A program made the position numbers and the translations under genes. From NCBI RefSeq assembly GCF_000003605.2, contig NW_003154739.1, forward strand, positions 228,766 to 251,507: a DNA stretch of 22,742 bases, written 5' to 3'. Of the stretch, positions 1-11,042 are shown in pieces; the stretch's first letter is position 1; every line of letters starts with the position of its first letter. The notes below the pieces were generated by a model. It made no database searches, was not told where the DNA came from, and was given only the letters and a program-made list of their open reading frames with translations. Origin of the DNA: Saccoglossus kowalevskii (taxonomy: Eukaryota; Hemichordata; Enteropneusta; Harrimaniidae).

Positions 1-853
1 AATCTGCATGTGCATATACATGTGGTTTACAATCTGCATATGTATATCAATGTGGTTTACAATCTGCATATGTATATAAATGTGGTTAACAATCTGCATG
101 TGCATATACATGTGGTTTACAATCTGCATATGTATATAAATGTGGTTTACAATCTGCATATGCATATAAATGTGGTTTACAATCTGCATATGTGTATAAA
201 TGTGGTTTACAATCTGCATATGTATATAAATGTGGTTAACAATCTGCATATGCATATAAATGTGGTTTACAATCTGCATATGTATATAAATGTGGTTTAC
301 AATCTCATATGCATATAAATGTTGTTTACAATCTGCATATGCATACAAATGTTGTTTACAATCTGCATATGCATATAAATGTGGTGTACAATCTGCATAT
401 GTATATAAATGTGGTTTACAATCTCATATGCATATAAATGTTGTTTACAATCTGCATATGCATACAAATGTTGTTTACAACCTGCATATGCATATAAATG
501 TGGTTTACAATCTGCATATGTATATAAATGTGGTTAACAATCTCATATGCATACAAATGTTGTTTACAATCTGCATATGCATATAAATGTGGATTACAAT
601 CTCCATATGTATATAAATGTGGTTTACAATCTGCATATGTATATAAATGTGGTTAACAATCTGCATATGTATATAAATGTGGTTTACAATCTGCATATGT
701 ATATAAATGTGGTTTACAATCTCATATGCATATAAATGTGGTTTACAATCTTCATATGTATATAAATGTGGTTTACAATGTTCATATGTATACAAATGTG
801 GTTTACAATCTGCATATGCATATAAATGTGGTTCACAATCTGCATATGTACTA
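1..853. repeat. 30-bp minisatellite array with 119-bp higher-order repeats
   Basis: There are 28 full tandem units plus one partial unit, and the array is cut by the left window edge. Most units are 30 bp: aatctgcatatgtatataaa followed by tgtggtttac. Four units are 29 bp because they read aatctcatatg instead of aatctgcatatg; they start at 301, 420, 539 and 718. The four-unit blocks 301-419 and 420-538 are nearly identical and 119 bp long, which is a higher-order repeat. Each unit holds a near-palindromic catatgcatata core that could extrude as a small cruciform. Because 30 is a multiple of three, long reading frames appear on both strands, but they are by-products of the repeat and not genes. 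Confidence 0.97.
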
Positions 854-979
854 TGGACAACATGTAGAAATGCAGACATATATATGTGATATCAATGTAG
901 TGGTATGATGGCAGAATTAAAAATGCTGGCTGCTTGCTTTTACATTGGATTTTATACCTGACTAATTTGATATCGTAAT
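854..979. other. Array-edge flank, nothing identified
   Basis: This short AT-rich stretch lies between the minisatellite and the first block of the duplicated region. I see no gene, repeat or clear structural motif in it. Confidence 0.5.
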
Positions 980-1822
980 ACATTATATATATATTATTAA
1001 TATGTCAAACACGACCACGCATTATTTGATTGGATGATTTTATATTGAAGAGTATATTTGTGATTTTTTTTGGTGAATAGTTGACATGGTGTCACAGTAT
1101 CCAATGTGACAATAATAGTCACTATGTTTGACATAAAACGAATAATTACATAAAACAAACGTATGTATCATAGACATTGATGATACTTCTATAGTTCCCT
1201 AGCATACAAATACATTTTAAGATCAAAAAAAGAATTGTAGGCATTCTCCGTAGCGGCGGCCATGTTAGAAAACTTTATAAAGAACCCGGCAAACAAAATT
1301 AATATTGGACTAATGTCAAATGTACACACGACACACTTCAGGAATGTATAGTCTATCTTTTTTTACTTTTAAACGGGATTACAAATGAACGAAACAAGTT
1401 TCCGAACACATTATCATAGAAATCATTTTTCCATCGGAATATCATTTATTTTATACGCCGATTGACTGCATTTTAACACGAATTTGTGACCTTTGAGATA
1501 TTTGAAAATATTTCGCTGACACCAACTGGTTTATTTTTTTTCTAAAATATATTGCATGACATGTGTGTCATATATGCCAAATATGATAACTTGCGTAATC
1601 GGGAATAATTTGCTCTTAGGTACACACAATATTGATTTAAAATTTCAATAAGCCAATTTGTGTCAAAATACAAATCATGAAGGTAGTGTCGAAGAAAAGA
1701 GCTTTTCAAATACAAAATTACAAAAAGTGCACTCTGTTTCCGTTTATGTAGTTCACCGGGGATCTGCATAGACTTATTTAATGTCAAACACTCGTTTGCG
1801 TGAGCGTAATTGTGTTGTGAAT

Positions 1823-1845
1823 GCGACTGTATTAGTTACAGTCGC
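1823..1845. other. Perfect 9-bp inverted repeat, 5-nt loop
   Basis: gcgactgta and tacagtcgc are exact reverse complements separated by ttagt. The matching place in copy B (around 5418-5440) keeps only a degraded version. No function is assigned. Confidence 0.6.
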
Positions 1846-2021
1846 CTGGTGTTCGTAAGTAACATAGTCTGCCACCATTAATCCAATGTCGCCATGTAGT
1901 TATAGAATGTATAGAATCACTTCATATGTAAAACAAATTCACAGGTAAAGAATATACACATTAATAGTGACATGTCTGAATGAGCGTACAATCGAATCTC
2001 TTGCCGACGTCCGATATTTAT

Positions 2022-2678
2022 TTGAGGTTAATACATTTGAGGTTGACACTACGTCTAACTCCCGCATACCATGTCCTGCAATCACAATGCACCTGACTAT
2101 GGGGGGTTAGTTTGCCTCACTCATATCACAGTCTATTATTCACTGTTTCATTACCACACTCTTGCTTATCATAATCTGCTTTCTGCACCAAGCATCAGTC
2201 CTAGGTTTTACGTTTTATCACCAAGTGTACATTTCTTATTATGCACCTGTGACAACAAATTACATTTTGTGCGCACCATAAATTAAACATGTGCAACCAA
2301 TCAACTTTCAGTCTCCCCCGCCCGCCCAACGCTGAAGGTTACCATGATTTGGTGTTATGCAATAAAGGGCGAGGGCTGTCTCTGTGGTATGTCTCTTGTA
2401 CACAGTCATGCTTAGATACGAGGGCGTTCTTGCTGCGGCACTAGTCTACATTGAGACTAGTACCGAGAAAACAGCTTTTATGACGACTAACTGAATGGTT
2501 GTCGTAGTAACACTCAGGTAGCACGTTGTCCATGTCGTGTTGTAACTCAAATCTGCGAATTGAATCACGGTCGGTCGCACAGGAAGGTGCGAATCCCTCG
2601 AACCTACCGGCATCCATGTCTCAGCGTCATTTCCTTGGGGTTTCCCCCAGCTCATTTTAACAAGTCCCTTCAGTGTTA
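2022..2678. other. ~650-bp segment present only in duplication copy A
   Basis: Copy B runs straight from the gccgacg-like motif into the atgagcg-tacaaatt motif, whereas copy A has about 654 extra bases between them. Calculated offsets between flanking anchors change from about 3802 to 3148. The segment begins with a short direct repeat (tttgaggtt at 2021 and 2036) and contains a perfect 8-bp hairpin (2440-2461). I see no clear terminal inverted repeats or target-site duplication and no convincing protein, so an insertion in A and a deletion in B are both possible. Confidence 0.6.
2440..2461. other. Perfect 8-bp inverted repeat, 6-nt loop
   Basis: actagtct and agactagt flank acattg. The hairpin lies inside the segment unique to copy A. 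No T tract follows, and no function is evident. Confidence 0.55.
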
Positions 2679-3110
2679 AACATACATGAGCGGGTACAAA
2701 TTCGGTAACAGAGTCATATTTCAGAATTGGTGGTTATATATATAAAGGAGCAAGTCAAGATCACAACGTTGCTGTTTGACTTTTTCTTGGATGGATATAA
2801 TTATATGACCATCTCACAGACTAGACACACTAGACGTGTGTAGAATTACTATTTTGTTGTTATATATGCAATTATGTTATTCCCTACACATACATTCGAA
2901 GGATAGAGTCAGACTAACCCTTTGACCTAAACGAAATGCAATATTAACATTCAGTATTGTAAATGTATGGATAACAGAGTTAATGACATAAGCCCATTAT
3001 TTAAAAGGCCGTTCGGCTTTAAATTCTGGCCGCAAATTAAATAACTGCTTATTTTGTTGTCGACCTAAGGTTACCCATTATCCTTTTCGGATATACGATA
3101 GCTAAAATGT

Positions 3111-4219
3111 GAGATCATTTTACTTTTAGCAGCAATCATATACAAAGTCGTCATGGAAATGAACAAATTTGGTAGATAATCAACATGGTACATGCATGGT
3201 TTATATGGGAGCATTGCGTGTTGGTTTTTTTGCCAAAACACCGACAGACAGATGAGAGTAAGTTATTGTTATCCTGCGCCAATGCGCTACTTGCTGTGAC
3301 AAGGAAACAATGTAGTACAATGGGATTTGCAAAACATGCATTGCTTCATGCATTAAAACAGTCGATTCTGGTGGGAGGGTTTTTTTGGGGGGGAGACATA
3401 CCCCCGTCATGTAGTGGGTGAGTGTCACATGAATAACTGATAAGTTGTCGAATTTCTCAATCTCACTCCGTGTAATAGTGCCGTTAGTGATGTTGTGTTA
3501 TATTGTTTCCATACGAGGTTTCATAAATGTCAAGTATATTGGAAAGGTATAGAATACTAAAAATGCTCCTAGTATGTAGACATCTGAGACACTACGTAAG
3601 CTATTCTCGTAATGATTTGTTTAGGCAACAGATAACCGCCAACGCGGGAGACTTTGTGGCTTAGAATCACAGAGGGCAATAAAGAATTATCCATTAAAAT
3701 CAAGTAAATTATTAAATGAAAATAAGATTACAATTTCGATCATCAACCAATTGGTGTATTTGTCGTGCGTATATCATGTAGATTATTGCTAAAAATGTTC
3801 AGTTAAAGAAACAATTATTGAAGTACAATTGATTAAAATATCGTACGTTAGTTTGGGGTTGTTCGAGTCATACAAGTGGAACTGAAGAGCGAGAAAATGT
3901 TGACAGAAACGATACGATCCTGAGTGGAATCATGGTTACCAGAAAATAGAACTACATGTATATGCCTCAGCAGCAGTCAGCTCATACGGTTAACACATAC
4001 GGTAACTGTAATTGAAGTGTGCATTACATTGACATTGACTGAGAAATGTTCACCATCACCCCTTACCATCTTCCCATATTGATTGCAAATGTCGAATACC
4101 CCATGTTCAGTACACTTTACAATATTTCATTTCATATAGTGCCATTATTATGTACAACGACACAACTTTGAGTGAAAATAGTACCTTCTGAAACTGTTAT
4201 GCTCAAATGTGTTTGTTTA
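3111..4219. other. Intergenic, no gene recognised
   Basis: This is AT-rich sequence between the two duplicated blocks. It contains a G-rich patch (about 3370-3395) and open frames near 3185-3430 on both strands. Those frames are short, mutually overlapping and resemble no family I know. Confidence 0.5.
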
Positions 4220-4220
4220 C

Positions 4221-4317
4221 TATCTGCATGTGCATAAATATATGATTTCAATTTGCATATGCACACATAAGGCGATTCGCAATCTGATGCACACACATGT
4301 GGCGGTTTGAAATCTGC
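4221..4317 (+). repeat. Decayed relic of the 30-bp minisatellite
   Basis: Three degenerate units follow the same pattern as the array at 1-853: tatctgcatgtgcataaat... (4221-4249), aatttgcatatgcacacat... (4250-4280) and aatctgatgcacacacatg... (4281-4309), then a stub of a fourth. The relic sits immediately before duplication copy B, just as the large array sits immediately before copy A, so it belongs to the duplicated unit. Confidence 0.8.
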
Positions 4318-4459
4318 CCAGGGTCAACACGACAACATTTGTGACTAAAATCTGGTGGAGACAGAGGTTCCGGTTGTCAGGGCACATCTGAATTACAAAA
4401 ATAGTCGAAGCGTGTACCTACATCGAATTCTAATCTCAGACTGACTGATTTTAAATCAC

Positions 4460-6490
4460 ATACAGTATTGTATGATTAGTATGTCTGACACGATCACGCA
4501 TTATTTCATTCGATGATTTCATATTGCAGATCAAATTTGTAATTTATTTTACTTTGTTTCATTTTTTTGTTATGAAAGGTCAACACAGCGACGCAGTATT
4601 CAATGTGACAATAACAGGCACTATATTTTGCGCGATACAAATAATTACATACGATATAGAGGTGTGTATTTCAGGCATATACGATACTTTCTTTTTAAAC
4701 TTGTGATATATTATCAGTATCTAAATGTCTACAACAGATAAAAACACACAATTCTTTTGATGATATCGTGACGTCATTGTAACATTTATTGGTCATTCTT
4801 AGATAGATTATTTGTGTGTTGGAAAAACATATTTCAGATTTTCTCTGTAGGAGTATGCTCCATAACGGTGGCCATATGTTGATGAACTTTAGAGGGTTCT
4901 TTTTAATAACCAAGTAAGGGTTTCCCTAATTTGAAATGGATCATTATAAATTTTTCACACGTTGTATTTCAGAAATACCCAACTTTCATCGGTATATCAT
5001 TTCTTTTAAACGCTGAATGACATTCATTTTGAATACAAATTTGTGACATATGAGATATTTGCGAATCTCTGAGTTGGCAATAATTCGATGACCCCCCCCC
5101 CCAATTGGTTTTATATTCTTTCTAAATTATATTAAATTGAAGGTCATACCTGCCAAACATGATAACTTGCGTAAACGATGATCATTTTACCGTAGCTGCA
5201 CAAAAGATTGATTTGATAAGACATATACGCAAACTAGAGTGACGGGTTCGGAAATGATTTAAATAGCAGAGTTTAGAAACTATATTAAATAAATAAATTT
5301 GCGTCCAACTACAATTTTAGATAGATAAACCGGATGTTATGTTGAAGAAAAGAGCTTTTCGTTTAGAAAATTGCATTTATGTTGCTGTTCATGTAATTCA
5401 GCGCTGACTTGTTATGAATACCGCTGTTATACTTGCAGTCGCCACGGTCGGATGTTCACCTATCGAAACATATACAGCGTCTGTAGTCAGTGGCGGATCC
5501 AGAGGGGGGGGGGCCATGCCCCCCAAACGCATGACGATTCATATGATCTGGATTACGCATAGCTTCTCTGCGATTTACGCTCCGTATATCTTAACTTAAG
5601 CCAAGCTTGGACCCCCCCCCCCAATACATTTTGCTGGATCCGCCACTGTCTGTAGTCACGGTCTGTCGTCGTTGGTCTAATGCCATGACGTATTTGTATA
5701 TTGTACGAATCACTTTGCATGCAATTTTAAAGCAATCTACAGTAAATGTAACGGATATGTACATTAATGGTGACATGTCTGAGTGAGCGTACAATCGAAT
5801 CTCTCACCGACGTATGATGTTTATACACATATGAGCGTACAAATTGGGTTAGCGTGTCCTTTTTCAGAGTTGATGGCTATATATATGTGAGCCAGGGGCA
5901 AGTCGAGAACGCAAATTTACTTATTGGCTTTCTAGTGGGTATAATTGGATGACCATCTCACATACTAAATCTACGTGACACGTCTAGAAGAAAAAAATCA
6001 CAACGTGTGTAGAATTGTTACACAGTATTTATGCCATTCTCTCCGATGTTTCTCTATCTACGCACGATCGAAAGATGTACAATCGGATTAAACTTTTGAC
6101 CTTTGAGCCTCGAAGCCAAAGTCTTCAACAAAATTAACTTGTATAATTTTTCTATATATTTTTTTCGAACATTTGAACATGTACAGTTGTATTTGGCTCA
6201 AAATTAGCAAATAATAATATGCAAAATAATATTTCGGAACTGGTATAACCAAATAAAGGTGATATTCAAATGCCAAATTTCAGATTAACGGCCGGGCAAA
6301 ATTAATCATTCACACTGATTATTTATTTAAAATGTAATGATAACAGAATTAATGCCATAAGCCCATTATTCAAAAGACAATTCGGCTGTATATTCTGGCC
6401 ATAAATTAATTACTGCTTATTTTGTTTCGAATTGATGAGAAAGTTGCAATTTATCTTTTATCATGACTACCTATTGAACAATGATAGAGC
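4460..6490 (+). repeat. Copy B of the diverged ~2-kb tandem duplication
   Basis: This is the partner of 980-3110, starting near the cacgatcacgcattattt motif and fading after the agcccattatt...actgcttattttgttt stretch (6360-6425). It differs from copy A by a hAT MITE (5488-5648), by about 200 bp of extra sequence near 6105-6300, and by a run of 11 C at 5092-5102 where copy A reads gacaccaa. No shared open reading frame is visible, so the duplicated unit looks non-coding or long dead. Confidence 0.85.
5480..5656. mobile_element. hAT-type MITE with 8-bp target-site duplication
   Basis: The element occupies 5488-5648 (161 bp). Both ends carry the perfect 15-bp terminal inverted repeat CAGTGGCGGATCCAG, followed inward by a G run on the left (5504-5513) and a C run on the right (5612-5622). 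It is flanked by the exact 8-bp direct repeat tctgtagt (5480-5487 and 5649-5656). An 8-bp duplication with CAG-starting termini is diagnostic of the hAT superfamily. It is far too short to encode a transposase, so it depended on one supplied elsewhere. The corresponding place in copy A is empty, so it inserted after the duplication. Confidence 0.95.
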
Positions 6491-9100
6491 ATCTCATTGC
6501 CAGAACACCCCTCGGACATAAAATGTGTCGGAAATTCCGTCATAATCATCCGGTGGTTCAATTAAGCGTGATAAATTCTGGTAGAAACACCGAAGTGAGC
6601 GTATTTCTATGAAAGAAACACCACTGGGGTCAATAGTGTTTAAATAGTGAATGGGCCAGTCCTTTTTCTGAATAATTAGAAAAAAAATGGTAATAGAGGT
6701 AAACTTGTTTTAAAAAGCGTGGACCGTGTATAGAGGATTGACATTTGCCTCAATGGCGTCAGGAATGATGTTTCCACTGAGATTTCAATAATTCATATCC
6801 AAAGCTAGGAATAATTTTCGAATCACCTAGGGGAGATGAAATTTAGTAAATAAATAAATGAGTTCATTGAATTTTAATAGACAGCATAGTGCTATGATAT
6901 GTTATACTGATTTTATTTTACTATAACATTTGTGGCGCGTCATTAAAGGCTCTGGAAGGAGATTTTAAATAATAAGTCGACGTAAATAAATCAGTGCTTT
7001 CGAAATACTGAGATTAAGCTTAAAATGAAGTTAATGGTTCAACATTACGAGGAAACGTATTACTCATGGCCACAGATATAATAATTCATTTTGGAAATGC
7101 GTTTATTGAATTGCGGAGACGGAGACGATAAACAATGGCCGCCAGTCTGTCATATTTAATTGTACTAAAAAACGAAATGGCCTCCATATCTGTCCATGTA
7201 CCATGTAGAAATCCAGAAATAGCTCTTGATTCTCTAATGCATACACAGACAGAAGGGCGATGCCAAAATTAATCGCACTCATCGCCATTATTCAAAGCAA
7301 AAATAGTTCACAAGATAAATTCGTTTAAATAGATGAATGTTTTGATACTGAGCTGCTACGAAATATTAATGACTAACGAGTTGCATGATTCGGAGCTTAG
7401 AGACGCAAGATGTCAATCATGAAAGCAAATACCATGACCCAAATCGTTCTTTGATAAAACAAAGTAAATGTAGAATATAAAAGTCTCGCGGAATGAATGA
7501 AACATAGAATTGTGCATGTGTTAGTTGTGTTATTCAGTCAGCTATAACTACGGTAAACATGGTTTTACTGCACTCATACAATAATGAAACCGCTTTCAAT
7601 CGCAGTTAATAATAATTCAGGCCAACGCATCGACGTTATAAGTCTTGCTCTTGTGTGTCGTAAATGATACAGCGTTCGTGTCGTATTGTTTTGATATGTG
7701 GTTATCCAGCAATACCAAATAACCATTTTTTTGATTTTAGGTGTATTCTAAATGACGGACTTAATTACATAGTCAATCAAATTTATTGGCTATAAACTAT
7801 TCATATGCGTATTTACGTCATTTCGATGTCGCACGTTTCGTCGTTAGTTTCGTCGTTATTACAGCATCCGACTAAATATATCTGCACTTCCCTCTATCGT
7901 CATGGCATATTAGAATCAGTATATGTTCTCTTAAATTCACTACCGAGGGCGTAATTTCGGATTATGTCGAGCGTTCAGGCAGCAAATCTTGGATCGAGTT
8001 TTTTTTTCGACTTGGTCCCGAGCCTGAGACTCGGCATGTGCCGAGATCTCTAATGGGACGAAACTATTGATGCTATTCTTAATTAGCATATTGATTTACG
8101 GTATTTAGAATATGCGCCATAGTTGTCTGATAAGAATTCTTATTATGTTTAAATTGCTATTTTCCATCGTAAAAATACAATACTATTAATAACCATGTCC
8201 ACCAATGCATTGCCTCTTTACCTAGCCTCAAAGCTTCGTACATACACATTTCATTTAGGACGATGCAGGTTACAAGTCTCCAAATTGTAACATTTTTTTT
8301 CGAGCAGCAGCGTGACAAAATCCTATGAAGTGAAATTCATTGATTGCGCGATATAGCGGGGCTTGCTAATTACACAAGTTCACTCAGAGGGCGATTCAAA
8401 TCATGTCTGCGCTTAGTTTCAATATCGAGATTGTGATTGAAGACATTCTTTTCGATGCTGATTTATAAACCCTTCTAGATATTAGTCAGCGATGTAGGTG
8501 AGTTTTGCAAAATGCGCTACGATTTTTACATTCTTACGAAATCCGCTTTGTTAAATCTTATCGTAATACCTTTATGCGATCCGGAAGATGGATTATATGG
8601 AACACCTCTTCATCAGTCTTCATCGATATAACATCTTGTAGATTTTGTAGAATAGCGAATTTTACTTTCACTGTTACGGCTATTTTTAATATTATCATTC
8701 CTGTGCATAATTTAACCCTGGAGTGCACGTGACATGACCCGTATCGCCGGAAATACAATAAATAATATAAAGATGAGACAGTGAGTTCTTAGTCTCAATT
8801 TCCCCACATGATGACGTGCTACGCCACATAATTTTCTACATTTTAGAAACTATTCAAAAAGTCACCATCATGGCCACCCAGAACAAGGTACACAACACCG
8901 ATCATACAACGGGTAAATTATGGTCAGCCTAATCAACAAAAATTGAGTAAATATGTGTAACAGAAGCGGGGTTTGATGTAATGGGGGAAAGAATCCTGGA
9001 TATAGCTTGGGCAAAATAAACAACATCCGACTACATTCGCGCCACTGACCAAAGGTGTAGCGAAAACATCGGGTAAATGTTATTACACATATATTATACA
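6491..9100. other. Intergenic, no gene recognised
   Basis: This is AT-rich sequence without a convincing gene. It contains a hairpin at 8026-8050 and a TATA-like tataaaag at 7476-7483 with no recognisable gene downstream. A few frames of 60-80 codons (for example 7103-7288 minus and 8505-8732 plus) show no domain or motif I know and are of chance length. Confidence 0.5.
8026..8050. other. 10-bp hairpin with one bulge and ATGT loop
   Basis: GAGA-CTCGGC and GCCGAG-(A)-TCTC pair around a four-base atgt loop. No tandem copy or known RNA family is recognised. Confidence 0.5.
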
Positions 9101-9103
9101 CAC

Positions 9104-9163
9104 TATCCAACTCTAGGTGGCACTAGTCTGCAATTGTATACAGAGCTACAGCTACACCTTAAC
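9104..9163 (+). repeat. Dispersed repeat, copy 1 (CTCF-like core)
   Basis: The 18-base stretch tatccaactctaggtggc recurs at 13705, and similarity continues for about 55-60 bp through ...ctgca...a-agag...-tacacct. Both copies are in the same orientation. The family is unidentified; it may be the end of an old element. Confidence 0.75.
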
Positions 9164-9202
9164 ACTGCCTCTTGATCGTTTATTGATTTGAATTTCACTA
9201 GT

Positions 9203-9528
9203 TATCCTCGGGGCGGACATCCGGGCATTTTCTACCGCCTGGCAACCCTCGCGGTGAAAACAAAGACCAAAAACTCGCAGAAAACGAGTTGCGATGGTTG
9301 TTGAGAGTCCCCTGAACAGTGTAACAAGATTAGCCCTACGTGTGTAACATATATGAATTTGGTTGTTCAGGATTACTTCAAAAGAGAGTTTGTGCTGTTT
9401 TCTCGAGTTTTCACCGGCTCCACCGGCGTTCCACAGCAGCGCGCATAAAGCCCATAGAAATACGTGGTAAAGTGGTGCGCGTCTTAGCAACGTAGAACGT
9501 CCGTGACGTAGCTCCGCCCCCGAGGATA
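9203..9528. mobile_element. Candidate GC-rich MITE with TA target site
   Basis: tcctcggggcgga (9205-9217) and tccgcccccgagga (9513-9526) are inverted repeats differing by one base insertion, each bordered by TA. The interior is much richer in G, C and CpG than its surroundings. Similarity between arms fades after about 14 bp, apart from a shared cggtgaaaac further in. A 161-codon minus-strand frame (9152-9637) covers the segment but matches no family I know and is probably a by-product of the base composition. A small CpG-rich regulatory patch is the alternative reading. Confidence 0.45.
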
Positions 9529-9639
9529 TGCATTGAGTATGAACAGGCAAATCATTATCGTACACTAACAATAAAATGCTTAAATGAATTAACGTGTTCT
9601 TGCAATAATAATGTAACTCATCAATGTTAATAAACATTT

Positions 9640-11040
9640 ATTTATTATTCTTAGGTCAAGTAATTTTCCAAAGAAAATATTCTCAATCATTTGGACTTGG
9701 ATTTGAATGTTGCGGTTATTTTCAATCTGCGGTCACCGGTTTATGACTGCCTTTACAATTGCCTAACCGTAATAGGGGCATGTACACCGAAGGACCCCGG
9801 CGACCGTGCATCAAAAACGACCATAGCCACGACCTACATCAGAGTCTGGTTATCCACCATATCATCAGTAGGGCAATACACAATACAATTTAACTATTTT
9901 AACACTATTTATTTATTTACTTTATGTTTTGACCTTTGATGGTATGTTAGGTATTTGACCAAGGTAATTGTGCCTTGGGATCCTTCAGTGTTACTGTAGA
10001 AGTATACTTATAGTCTCGTCTCCACCAATGTCATCCAGGATTTGAATGTGATACACACTCTCTTTGAACAGTAGCTTCTAATGCAATGCATTTATTAGTC
10101 TCCCACGATGATCGTATAAATGTTGGTTGTTTTCATGATTTTCTTGAAGACATGCTTTTGACTAGCTAAAACAATATTCACTAGTACTACATCAAACTTC
10201 TGTGGACGGTGCCTAATCAGCATTACTAACCAATTAACATTAGACCTTCACACTTTCTATAGCACGACTAATCAAGAATGTTTTTAAAATATCTCAAAAC
10301 ATGTTTGATTGCTACCCAAAATGTGTTGATTGGTTTAGACAAATATTATGACATTGCTAAGTAACAAACCAAGCTATGTCCGGCTTAGAACATATCATGG
10401 CATATATCAAGCAAATAGGTGATTTTCGTACAATTGCGAGATCTCGCGAGATGCATGAAAAACGCGCGTCGAAAGTCTGCGGCAAAAATCGAACGATTTG
10501 ATTTTGAACTAGAATTTCTTTATTTCGTAGCTTACATTGACCGGCCGATCTTCGACAGAGGAATATTGCTTCCGAATACCTTTACTTAATCGAAATTGCC
10601 TATCATCAAATGTGGACAGCACATTATTAAGCATGGAAATATCCCCGAAATACTTTCGCGTTTGTCAAATCCCACGCGATGTTTGAGCCACAACGACGCT
10701 ATGACCTTTGTTTGTCCTGTTTTTACGTTCGATTTCACGCATAACGCGTGATTCTCGCAGTATCACAGTGGCGAATCCAGGTTTTGACATTGAATATTGC
10801 CTAAGAGTGAATTGTATTTCATGCAATTCGAATCTTTACCCTTATAGTTTCTTTCTGGTTAACTGAACTACCGCATGGGCGTACATAGGCATATTGAATT
10901 CCATTCATGTCTGTACATTAATTTCCCCTTTACTAACAGAAATACAATCTCTAATGAATTTTGCAGCTCTATACATCCGTTGTTTTGTCCGTTGCTGGGA
11001 AATAAGATAGATAAGCTAATATTCTTATCATATCTCGCTA
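9640..11040. other. Intergenic, no gene recognised
   Basis: No exon or RNA gene is recognisable. The one notable site is the double palindrome at 10436-10452, followed by a mildly CpG-richer stretch to about 10760. Confidence 0.5.
10436..10452. promoter_or_regulatory. TCTCGCGAGA element in overlapping palindromes
   Basis: GCGAGATCTCGC (10436-10447) and ATCTCGCGAGAT (10441-10452) are two overlapping perfect 12-bp palindromes. The second contains TCTCGCGAGA, a motif known from CpG-rich vertebrate promoters and linked to BANP and Kaiso-type factors. No gene start is recognised beside it, so a regulatory role here is inference. Confidence 0.45.
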
Positions 11041-11042
11041 AA

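Larger units (their letters stand above)
980..3110 (+). repeat. Copy A of a diverged ~2-kb tandem duplication
   Basis: This block aligns in order and orientation with 4460-6490. Matched anchors include the shared cacgcattattt stretch (about 1015 and 4495), gaagaaaagagcttttc (1691 and 5344), gagcgtacaatcgaatctc (1982 and 5786) and agcccattat (2991 and 6360). The anchors are diverged by scattered substitutions and indels, so the duplication is not recent. No conserved reading frame runs through the alignment. Copy A carries an extra segment of about 650 bp (2022-2678) that is absent from copy B. The limits given are where I stop seeing similarity by eye. Confidence 0.85.

Noticed and set aside
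10-908. Several reading frames of 60-124 codons on both strands with a repeated MYINVVYNLH-like pattern
   Set aside because: They are translations of the 30-bp tandem repeat, whose length is a multiple of three, so frames stay open on both strands. There is no start context or non-repeat coding sequence.
2586-2596. tRNA B-box-like GGTGCGAATCC with a partly paired T-arm
   Set aside because: No matching A box, acceptor stem or anticodon arm could be built around it, so it is not called as a tRNA or SINE head.
7476-7483. TATA-box-like tataaaag
   Set aside because: No initiator, coding exon or recognisable gene follows, and such words are common by chance in AT-rich DNA.
8870-8889. Possible first exon: good start context ATGGCCACCCAGAACAAG followed by GT
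   Set aside because: It codes for only six residues before the candidate donor, and no downstream exon could be connected to it.
9152-9637. 161-codon minus-strand reading frame
   Set aside because: It coincides with a GC-rich segment with inverted ends where stop codons are rare. The product has no recognisable domain, so it is treated as a by-product of the candidate MITE.
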